A DNA stretch of 64,000 nucleotides, taken from Ostrinia nubilalis (Eukaryota > Arthropoda > Insecta > Lepidoptera > Crambidae). The notes beneath the pieces are model-generated. The model saw only the letters and a program-made list of their open reading frames with translations, was not told the origin of the DNA and did no database searches. Below are positions 22,479 through 31,069 of the stretch, one piece after another (position 1 is the first letter of the stretch; each line of letters starts with the position of its first letter). A program made the translations under genes and the position numbers. Location of the stretch: the NCBI RefSeq assembly GCF_963855985.1, contig NW_026973570.1, positions 62,001-126,000 of the forward strand, read 5' to 3'.

Positions 22479-23930
22479 AAGGCGCATCTAGCCTGATAAA
22501 CTGGAGGCGCGTCTAGCCTCGTCATACTCAGTCATAGTCCAAGGCGCATGTAGCCTGATGAAACTGGAGGCACGTCTAGCCTCGTTATACTAAGTCACAG
22601 TCATAGTCCAAGGCACATCTAGCCTAATAAACTGGAGGCGCGTCTAGCCTCGTTATATTTAGTCATATTCAAAAGCGCATCTAGCCTGATAAACTGGAGG
22701 AGTGTCTAGCCTCGTTATACTAAGTCATAGTCATAGTTCATAGTCATAGTTATAGTCAAAGTCAAAGTCAAAGCCAAAATATCTTTATTTGTTTAGTAGA
22801 CTAATTAATAGCACTTACAAATCGTCAAATATGTTGCTCATAAGGAGCCTCTACATGTCTCATACTTAGTCATAGTCAATGGGGCATCTAGCCTGATAAA
22901 CTGGAGGCACGTCTAGCCTCGTTATACTAAGTCATAGCCATAGTCTAAGGCGCATCTAGCCTTATAACCTGGAGGCGCGTCTAGCCTCGATATACTAAGT
23001 CAGTCATGGTCATAGTCATAGTCTAAGGCGCATCTAGCCTTGTTATACTTAGTCATAGTCAAAGGCGCATCTAGCCTGGTAAACTGGAGGCGCGTCTAGC
23101 CTCGTTATACTAAGTCTTAGTCATGGTCAAAGTCATAGTCATAGTCTAAGGCGCATCTAGCCTATTAAACTGGAGGCGCGTCTAGCCTCGTTGTACTGAG
23201 TCATAGTCAAAGGCGCATCTAGCCTCGTTGTACTGAGTCATAGTCAAAGGCGCATCTAGCCTTGTAATACTTAGTCATAGTCAAAGGCGCATCTAGCCTT
23301 GTTATACTTAGTCATAGTCAAAGGCGCATCTAGCCTTGTTATACTTAGTCATAGTCAAAGGCGCATCTAGCCTTGTTATACTAAGTCTTAGTCATGGTCA
23401 AAGTCATAGTCATAGTCTAAGGCGCATCTAGCCTATTAAACTGGAGGCGCGTCTAGCCTCGTTGTACTGAGTCATAGTCAAAGGCGCATCTAGCCTCGTT
23501 GTACTGAGTCATAGTCAGAGGCGCATCTAGCCTTGTTATACTTAGTCATAGTCAAAGGCGCATCTAGCCTTGTTATACTTAGTCATAGTCAAAGGCGCAT
23601 CTAGCCTTGTTATACTTAGTCATAGTCAAAGGCGCATCTAGCCTTGTTATTCTAAGTCTTAGTCATGGTCAAAGTCATAGTCATAGTCTAAGGCGCATCT
23701 AGCCTATTAAACTGGAGGCGCGTCTAGCCTCGTTGTACTGAGTCATAGTCCAAGGCGCATCTAGCCTTTTAATACTTAGTCATAGTCAAAGGCGCATCTA
23801 GCCTGATAAACTGGAGGTGCGTCTAACCTCGTTATACTAAGTCTTAGTCATGGTCATAGTCATAGTCTTAGTCTTAGTCATAGTCTAAGGCGCATCTAGC
23901 CTGATAAACTGAAGGCGCGTCTAGCCTCGT
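22479..23930. repeat. 37-bp minisatellite with 271-bp higher-order repeat
   Basis: The core is GCGCATCTAGCCT plus TTATACT and AGTCATAGTC, with a 37-bp basic period. It alternates with longer units containing AAACTGGAGGCGCGTCTAGC. A marker string CTAAGTCTTAGTCATGG occurs at 23110, 23381 and 23652, giving two exact 271-bp steps. Every unit carries AGGC...GCCT, a small potential hairpin. It is not a CRISPR array: units are contiguous, without unique spacers. Confidence 0.92.
22756..22850. mobile_element. SINE/LINE-type fragment inside the minisatellite
   Basis: GTCAAAGTCAAAGTCAAAGC followed by AAAATATCTTTATTTG and CACTTACAAATCGTCAAAT resembles a common lepidopteran retroposon end. It interrupts the regular array. 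Confidence 0.45.
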
Positions 23931-24054
23931 TTTTAAAAATAACTATTTCATGCATTAAACGAAATATTCATACGTTTTTCTACTTGAACTTTTAAAATCA
24001 ATTACTTTTTAACCAAATAAATAAAAACGTACCTTATGAGCTGTAGATCACGTA

Positions 24055-24288
24055 CCACTTCTGAGTTGAAATGAAACACTCTTGTAGGTTGTTCTAACTT
24101 GTATTTCAGCACCACTGATTTACACAATTCCGACATTATGACGTCATCTTAATAGTACCTCTTGCTTTGAACGCTCAACTCGAACTGACTGTCCAGCGGC
24201 ATGCCCGCGATAAGGTAACTTCCCCTTCCATCAGTGAAAGTCGACCGGTTCAAAACGACTTATCGACGGCATGCTCCGGAACTAGTCA
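24055..24288 (-). mobile_element. Possible LTR with adjacent primer-binding-like site
   Basis: On the minus strand a block running from TGACTAGTTCC (24288) to TTTCA (24067) is followed directly by ACTCAGAAGTGG (24066-24055). The same ACTCAGAAGTGG follows the 5' LTR of the intact Ty3-type element at 53584, so 24055-24066 may be a primer binding site and 24067-24288 an LTR of about 222 bp. A full CRE palindrome TGACGTCA is at 24139-24146. No second LTR was found. The minisatellite and gag-like fragment lie downstream in the same sense. Confidence 0.35.
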
Positions 24289-24575
24289 AATGCAATACTT
24301 ATTTCATAATTAGCTGTTTTCTTAATTTTTAAAATACTAAAATGTATACAATAAAAATCTAAAATAATTAAATTAAATAATAAATATGAAATAATTGGAT
24401 TTAATACAAAATAAATTCTAAAATGCCTAGGAAGTAATCAAATAAAGTATTTTAATTTAATAATGGGTTTTTGGGTTCTTCTAAAATACAATACAAATAC
24501 TAAAATTGTTGCAATAACTATTTAAAAGTAACCAATTATCGTATAAAATACAATATAAATTCTAAAATCATTACA

Positions 24576-27500
24576 CAACAAAATCCGGAAGTTAATAAAG
24601 AAGCGTCACAACAATATAATGTAGTAAACAGAAATTTAGAACCCGCGTTGCGTAATTCCAATATTTTGATCGGACAAAAACAAAACGACGACCTAGATTC
24701 AATTCAGACCCATTCTTTTAAAAAATTGTCTTTAAATGACAGTCACAGATGTCCTCAATGTCAGGCGCGAATTTTTGTTGAGGAAAAAGGTAGAGTCAAG
24801 TGGTGTTGTGGTTCTGGAGCATATAATGTTCAAAATTTACCGCCGTTAACCGAAGAGTTCTATTCCCACCCAGCTTTCCTTCTAAGACCGCGAGCTTTCA
24901 ATAATTTGTTTTCGTTTAGCGCATTAGGCGTTTCTCATGGTTTTCATCAACCAAATTCCGGTGTGTCTTTCTTAAAAATTCAGGGCCGAACTTACCATCG
25001 CGTTTTTGATTTAGCTTACACTGACACATATAATCCTATCGGTATGTATATTTACGACGAAAGGGAAAGGACAGCTGTAAGCCAAAATTTAGACATGGAG
25101 GTAGTTCGCTGCATTACCAATTTTATGCATAATGTTAGTCCGTACATAGATTGTTTTAAACGTTTAAGTCAGGAGCCTTCCGAGGAGGCACATTTGATAT
25201 TTGAACCCACGTCGCGACGCTCCCATGGTAATATTTTGGGAGACATGCCAATCGGTTCGGAAATAGCCGCAATTCTGAGCACAGAACGCGAACGCTATAT
25301 TCCTAAAGCTATAGTCATATGGCGCATAGGTGCTCGAAAACCGCACACTGTAGACATTTTACATCCGCTGTATGAAACTTTCCAATATCCTTTGCTGTAT
25401 CCACACGGTAATCCCGGTTGGTTACCGAATAGACTCGATAACAACGGCGTAAAACTAACACAAAATAAATACGTCCGTTGTTTGTTGCTATCTGAGCCGC
25501 GGTTTTCAGAGTTGAGCAGACTTTCTGAGGAATGGATAGTAGATATGTTCTGTAGAATTTCAGAGGAACGACTTAGGTACATTTTTAATATGCAGAATCA
25601 TTCCTCAGATGCTGCTCTTAGATCTGCTCCCCTTCAGGAAGTAGAAAACTCGGTAGAAATTAGTAACCAGATAGCAGCAGATGAAACCATACGGGGAGAG
25701 GGTGGTGTTGTGCCGGGACGTGTCTATCTGCCCAATACATTTACTGGAGGTCCACGGTATATGAAAACTAAATATATGGATGCGATTGCACTGGTCAATA
25801 GACTGGGCACTCCATCATACTTTTTAACGATGACATGCAATCCAAAGTGGCCCGAGATCCAACAATCTACTCCACAAGGACAAAGGCCTAATCCTTTAAT
25901 TTGTGCGAGAGTTTTTAACTTGAAACTCGCACAACTTTTAAAAGACCTTAGAACTGGTGCTTGGTTTGGTAGATGTATGTATATTATGCATGTCATAGAG
26001 TTTCAAAAACGAGGACTGCCCCATGCCCACATTTGTTTTAGAATCGAAGGGGGTGGTCCCATACAAAATTTTGAAATCGATCAATTTGTAAGGGCAGATA
26101 TCCCTCCTCCTTCTGAGGCAGGTGGTAGATTACGCAAGGCTGTGCTTGATCACATGATACACGGCCCATGTGGACCTCCACATAGAACAGATTTGCCATG
26201 TTGGGATACTGAAAAAATGAAATGCACAAAGTATTTCCCTAAATCTGAAACGGCTGTAACTTACTGCGATGACAAAGGTTTTGTTCATTTACGCCGTGAT
26301 AGTAAAAACCAAGCCACCATTAAATTTAGAAATAGAGACATAACGGTTAGTGATTTGTGGGTCGTTCCGTACAATGCCGCTCTTCTCCTCAAGTATGACT
26401 GTCACATAAATTTATTAGCATATTCCGCACGCGCGATCGTCAAATATCTATTCAAATACATGACCAAAGGTCCTGACGAATCGCGCGTTACTGTCGTTCC
26501 CGATTCAGATAAAAACAATGAAATCGAGCAGTATGTCACCAAACGTTACCTTGGTTCTTGCGAAGCGACGTGGCGCATTTTAGAGTTTGACGTAACAGCT
26601 CGCGAACCGAACGTAAAGCAGCTCGCCGTACACCTTGAGGGCCAACAATCCATCTTTTTCAAGCCGGGAACCGAAGCAGATGCCGCGCGCCGCGCTCATT
26701 CGGACTTAATAACTTATTTTAAAAGGCCTCTCGGTGAACAGTTTGATAACATAACGTATTTAGATTTTTACGAGCGGTTTATTGTACATTCACGACGTCC
26801 CACCACAAAAAATGTAGAAATCTTTGAATTGAGAAATAATAAATTTTTGACAAGACGGCAAAGGGGCGAATTAGTATCGCGTTTATTCTGGGTCGCGCCA
26901 AACAGAGGTGAATTATTTTACTTGCGTCTTCTTTTAGCGTCTCAGCCGTGTCGTAGTTACGACGATTTATATAAACTTGGTGGTCCATTGTGCAAAACTT
27001 TCCAGGAAGCTGCGAAAGCTCTCGGGATCGCGGACGATGAAGCGGAGTATGAGATTGCTATGCAGGAAGCATCTACATTTTTGACTGGACCACGGCTGCG
27101 TAGCTTTTTCGTACTCTTAGCTGTGAACGGGGTTAGGGTCGTTTCTTTGTGGGATAAGTACAAACATTTAATTGGTCAGGATTTTTTGCAGCGTTTATCC
27201 GATGACGCAGAAAAAGCGTACAAACTTTGTCTCGTCCAAATCGACCGGTTATTGCGTAAACATGGGACATCCCTTGTCGAGCAAGGGTTACCGGGCGTTA
27301 TAGACGATTCGACCGAAGTAGGCCGCGAGCGCGTCGAATATAATCGCGACGAGTTAAACACGTTCGTGAGTAGCTGGCTACCAAAATTATCCCCCGACCA
27401 AAACCTCGTGTTTAGTTATATTCACACTCTCCTGAGTGACAGCGAGTTCCGAAACTCAAACAATACTGCCATTTTCATTGACGGGCCTGCCGGAACAGGT

Positions 27501-28799
27501 AAAACTTTGCTTTTAAATGTAATTACTGCACACGCACGCGGAAATTCAGGAATTGTCTTGTGTACGGCGAGTTCAGGTATCGCGGCGCAAAATTACGTAG
27601 GCGGCATTACGGCACATAGCATGTTTAAATTCCCCCTCAACCCCGTAGATGATCTTGGTTACTGGAGCATTACCAATGGTTCGCAGCGCGCTGAGCTTGT
27701 TCGACAAGCTGACGTTATTATTTACGACGAAGCCCCTATGGCTCACAAATATTTAATTCACCTGCTTGATAGGTCTCTCCGCGATTTGATGAAGTGTAAC
27801 AGGCTTTTTGGTGGGAAAATCGTAATTTTCGCAGGAGATTTCCGTCAGATACCTCCTGTCGTAGTAAAAGCTAAAAGTAACTCTGACGTAATCAATTGTT
27901 CAGTCAAGTCCTCACCGATTTGGGAACAAATTAAAATTTTCAACTTGAGCACTTCCCAACGTAACAGAGACGACCCAGAGTATTCTGACTTTTTATTAAA
28001 ACTGGGATCGAATCAATTGCCGGTTCAAACAGTAAAGGTGAATCGTTTAATTTTAAATTTAGTAGATTTAACTTCCCACCTTTCTTATGTTACAGATTTG
28101 AACGCTTTAATAGATTTTGTTTTTTCACATGTTGTCATTGTTGAACCGGACACGTGTGCTGGTCGAGCAATACTCACCACACACAATCAAAACGTTAGGG
28201 AAATTAATTCCATAGTATTAGATAGAGTAGAGTCGGAACCGTTACACTTTTATTCAATCGATAAAGTCCTTTCCGATAACGCGGACGATATATTTTTAGG
28301 CGCGGACGCGTTAAATAAACTGCAGCCAAAGGGTGTTCCAGAACATGATCTAACACTAAAAGTAGGATGCGTGTGCATGATAATCCGCAATCTTAGTTTT
28401 TCAGACCGACTGGTCAATGGCACAAAAGTTATCGTCGTGAAAACTACGCCGCGCATAATAACCGTTCGCAAGCCAGGCGAAACAAACGAATTTTTGATTC
28501 CGCGTATCTTGTTTAAAGCTCCAATCGAACCGGACAGCCCCATCGAAATGACGCGACGGCAATTCCCCTTAGCTCTGTGTTATGCCATGACTGTTCATAA
28601 GAGTCAGGGGCAGACTATAAATCGGGTAGGCGTAGACTTGCGGTCGGACGTGTTCAGTCATGGCCAATTGGCCATGACTGAACACGTAGCGTTAGGTCGG
28701 GTCCAAGAAAAATCGGATATCAAAATTTTAGTTTCGCGCGATAAATTAGTCGACGATAAACTTTTGCTTAATAATGTAGTGTACCCGCAGCTTCTTTAG
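24576..28799 (+). CDS. Helitron Rep/helicase protein (5'-truncated)
   Basis: A frame of about 1,400 codons enters from a truncated 5' edge at 24576 and ends at TAG 28797-28799. The first in-frame start-like codon is a TTG at 24648, so no genuine start is present. Counting from 24648: a CPQC...CC zinc-ribbon-like segment (about 32-60); a Helitron N-terminal/Rep region (about 360-610) with RGLPHAHICF, the HUH motif, and AIVKYLFKYMTKG, which carries the paired tyrosines; then an SF1B PIF1-type helicase with Walker A GPAGTGKT (about 946), Walker B DEAPM (about 1027), GDFRQIPPV (about 1063), TVHKSQGQT (about 1315) and a final ALGRVQEKSDIKI motif. The Rep nicks and joins single strands during rolling-circle transposition and the helicase unwinds DNA. 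All catalytic motifs are intact. The missing N-terminal half occurs at 16866-18901. No hairpin-CTRR 3' end was identified. Confidence 0.93.
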   Translation, partial: QQNPEVNKEASQQYNVVNRNLEPALRNSNILIGQKQNDDLDSIQTHSFKKLSLNDSHRCPQCQARIFVEEKGRVKWCCGSGAYNVQNLPPLTEEFYSHPAFLLRPRAFNNLFSFSALGVSHGFHQPNSGVSFLKIQGRTYHRVFDLAYTDTYNPIGMYIYDERERTAVSQNLDMEVVRCITNFMHNVSPYIDCFKRLSQEPSEEAHLIFEPTSRRSHGNILGDMPIGSEIAAILSTERERYIPKAIVIWRIGARKPHTVDILHPLYETFQYPLLYPHGNPGWLPNRLDNNGVKLTQNKYVRCLLLSEPRFSELSRLSEEWIVDMFCRISEERLRYIFNMQNHSSDAALRSAPLQEVENSVEISNQIAADETIRGEGGVVPGRVYLPNTFTGGPRYMKTKYMDAIALVNRLGTPSYFLTMTCNPKWPEIQQSTPQGQRPNPLICARVFNLKLAQLLKDLRTGAWFGRCMYIMHVIEFQKRGLPHAHICFRIEGGGPIQNFEIDQFVRADIPPPSEAGGRLRKAVLDHMIHGPCGPPHRTDLPCWDTEKMKCTKYFPKSETAVTYCDDKGFVHLRRDSKNQATIKFRNRDITVSDLWVVPYNAALLLKYDCHINLLAYSARAIVKYLFKYMTKGPDESRVTVVPDSDKNNEIEQYVTKRYLGSCEATWRILEFDVTAREPNVKQLAVHLEGQQSIFFKPGTEADAARRAHSDLITYFKRPLGEQFDNITYLDFYERFIVHSRRPTTKNVEIFELRNNKFLTRRQRGELVSRLFWVAPNRGELFYLRLLLASQPCRSYDDLYKLGGPLCKTFQEAAKALGIADDEAEYEIAMQEASTFLTGPRLRSFFVLLAVNGVRVVSLWDKYKHLIGQDFLQRLSDDAEKAYKLCLVQIDRLLRKHGTSLVEQGLPGVIDDSTEVGRERVEYNRDELNTFVSSWLPKLSPDQNLVFSYIHTLLSDSEFRNSNNTAIFIDGPAGTGKTLLLNVITAHARGNSGIVLCTASSGIAAQNYVGGITAHSMFKFPLNPVDDLGYWSITNGSQRAELVRQADVIIYDEAPMAHKYLIHLLDRSLRDLMKCNRLFGGKIVIFAGDFRQIPPVVVKAKSNSDVINCSVKSSPIWEQIKIFNLSTSQRNRDDPEYSDFLLKLGSNQLPVQTVKVNRLILNLVDLTSHLSYVTDLNALIDFVFSHVVIVEPDTCAGRAILTTHNQNVREINSIVLDRVESEPLHFYSIDKVLSDNADDIFLGADALNKLQPKGVPEHDLTLKVGCVCMIIRNLSFSDRLVNGTKVIVVKTTPRIITVRKPGETNEFLIPRILFKAPIEPDSPIEMTRRQFPLALCYAMTVHKSQGQTINRVGVDLRSDVFSHGQLAMTEHVALGRVQEKSDIKILVSRDKLVDDKLLLNNVVYPQLL

Positions 28800-29623
28800 A
28801 TTACTTTTTTTATTTTTTTTTTTATTTTTACGCAGTTTCTCGGAAAGTGTAAATATAATTCACCTCATCAATCAATTGACAATTCTTTTGTGTAAATATA
28901 TTTTAAAATCAATTAAAATCAAGCTGACACGCCTATACACGTGCATTATTTATTTATTTTTGCTTTTTTATACTCATTTCGCATGAATTCAAAATTTGGT
29001 GGTTTTTGTTTGGGCATGTTGGTTTTGTGTATATGAGTTATGCGTGTGTGGTGGTGTGAGTGGAGATAGTGAAGTATCGGGGGAATGGGCTATGTTAAAT
29101 ATCATCTCTACACTGTAGGGGTGGATCGGTATAGCGTCGTCACTTGGAGTATAAATCCATTTACATTGGTGTTTGATTTTAGAATAGGAGCTTTCTCGGT
29201 CAACCAAATTGAAGAAGAGATGTTATGATATCGCTGAAGGGTGAACTGAAGGAAAGACGTGGACGACTGTTGGGGGGACACGCCAGCCTGTGGGCTGATG
29301 TTGCTGATGCTGTGGGAAACACCGGCGGACGTCTTGGGGAAGGTAACGACATCGAAGCGAAGAGTGTGGAGTTCGACAGCCGCATAGCTGCGGGCGTGAA
29401 GTTGAGGGGGAAGAGACCGGAGAGAAGATGCAGGGGTGACGAATCAAGGTAAGGTTAATAACCGCTTGATAATGTCCCACTTGTGCCAATTGAATGCCTC
29501 AGCGTCGACGGAATGTCAGGAAGTCTAGGTACAAGTACGAGTATGCCAATATAACAAACATATGCATGGTTCCGGAGGCAATGAGCAATGGGTGTGTTGA
29601 TTTTTTGTTAGTTATATGCCGTT

Positions 29624-30589
29624 TTAACACGTTGAGTGCGAAACCAGGTCTATAGACCTGGTGTACGTCTCGCTTACCGTGCGGCTAAGAAAATTATAGT
29701 CTTTCTTGTCGTGCGAAAGGCATAACTTCAATTGGGTCCGGTGTAGGAAAGTGATGAATATATATCTATGATGTATTCTTAAAATAGAATCCAATGATGT
29801 ACCTACCTTAATACCAGGTTTTTAGACCTGGTACCGCACGGAAGTAATAAAATGTCTTCACAATGCGAAACCAGGTCGAAGCACCTTGTACCCTGCGCAC
29901 CTGGTACCGCACCCCACGCTAGCTTCGTGCAGCCAGTGTTGCCTCGCATTTGTAAGAAACGCACATGTCGACATGGCGTCAAGAGAAACAAACAAAATCA
30001 AAACTGCAAATTGATTATAATTTAATTTGCTACACTATTTATTGCTAATTTAAATAATGTTTTTCGTGACAAACATTTGAAGTTGTAACTAAATGTTATT
30101 CAATAATATGTTTTCTTTAAATATAGCTTATGTAATTATTTATGCACGTATGTCTTATTTGTAAAATATTTAGACTAAATTATTTAAACATCTTTGTTTG
30201 TTACTTTTTTTTAAATTTTTATTAAAACTTAATTTGAACTATCGATATTTGTATTTCACATCCCTAGAATACCCACCAGACTTCCCTACTTCAGTGCGGC
30301 ACAGGGTGCATAAGCCTTGTATTTTGAATATAGCTATAATTTTTATACTAAATAAGTTATTCACGAACGCCTTCAGGTGTATGTCAATAAATGCATTATT
30401 ATTAATATTCAAAGAAAAAATACACAATATCTATTAACATGAAGCCAAAAATAAAATTAATATATCTTAAATATTACAAGGTCTTTAAGCCTTGTGCCGC
30501 CACAATGTAAGTTTTAATACCAGGTTTATTGACCTTGTACCGAAGGAATGGAAAGTATCAGAAAGTTACTGCCGCAGCAAAGGTGTTAA
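29624..30589. mobile_element. piggyBac-like non-autonomous element with TTAA duplication
   Basis: The element spans 29628-30585, between TTAA at 29624-29627 and 30586-30589. Its ends begin CACGTTGAGTGCG (left) and CACCTTTGCTGCG (right, reversed). The inverted partner repeat has no insertion here, giving an empty site. Near both ends are hairpin-like ACCAGGT...ACCTGGTACCGCAC units (29646-29665, 29812-29838, 29870-29915, 30478-30500, 30520-30545). TTAA targets and CAC-starting ends fit the piggyBac superfamily. No transposase frame remains. Confidence 0.75.
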
Positions 30590-30658
30590 GCGTAACTGAA
30601 CGAAATTGTTCTTACCAGCATATTATGGATATCGTATAATTGTCATTTTGTAAAAGTA

Positions 30659-30792
30659 AGCTTCAACCAAACCAACGCGTGCAAATCACCATCGCCGACG
30701 CGATCATAGGCGAATGACAGGTCGCACGACCAGTCATTGGCCTATGATCGCGCCGGCGATGGCAATCTGCACGCGTTGGTTTGGTTGAAGCT
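30659..30792. repeat. 134-bp near-perfect palindrome
   Basis: Sixty-base arms starting AGCTTCAACCAAACC pair with only a few mismatches around a 14-base centre (AGGTCGCACGACCA). It is absent from the homologous place in the 40-kb partner repeat, so it behaves as an insertion (a tiny MITE). Target duplication is not resolved. Confidence 0.85.
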
Positions 30793-30929
30793 GAAATAAT
30801 GTACAGGGGTAGCCTTTTTTTTCGCATTACTTGAATAAGCAATGCACGCTGCGTCGTAGGTTACACTGAAGAACATAGGTACTTTTATAGATATATAAAG
30901 TGCTTTAAACGGTTATGTAGAGAGTAGGT

Positions 30930-31030
30930 TTTCGAGGGAGCACATATAATATTTGAACCCATGCAATGACCGTGACGTAATGAATATGTCCGTTTGTTTC
31001 TTGCTGTCTAAACCGCGGTTTTCCGATTTT
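30930..31030 (+). pseudogene. Decayed Helitron Rep-region fragment
   Basis: GGAGCACATATAATATTTGA to about 30966 matches 25189-25214 of the intact Helitron gene. AATATGTCCGTTTGTTTCTT to CCGCGGTTTTC matches 25466-25508, with about 250 bp between them deleted. The fragment has many changes and no frame. Confidence 0.7.
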
Positions 31031-31069
31031 TTTTTATATTGTATGTAAAAAAATACAGTTGGCTTTAGG

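Larger units (their letters stand above)
28985..30930 (+). repeat. Non-coding repeat, inverted partner at 40195-41100
   Basis: From TTCAAAATTTGG (28986) to AACGGTTATG (about 30920) the sequence aligns, reversed, with 41020-40195. Landmarks include CCGTCGACGCTGAGG, TGAGCAATG with GTGTT, CTGAACGAAATTGTTCT, and GGTACTTTTA followed by ATATAAAGTGCT. The partner lacks the insertions at 29628-30585 and 30659-30792. The left edge follows the Helitron gene by under 200 bp, so this may be Helitron-linked 3' DNA. Short open frames near 29225-29490 are not conserved in the partner. Confidence 0.8.

Noticed and set aside
22479..23930. Regular repeats resembling a CRISPR array
   Set aside because: Units are contiguous, of variable length and without unique spacers. 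The genome is eukaryotic and no cas-like gene is present.
29225..29490. Overlapping 75- and 88-codon frames
   Set aside because: The inverted paralogue at 40.5-40.75 kb does not conserve either frame, so they are probably non-coding repeat sequence.
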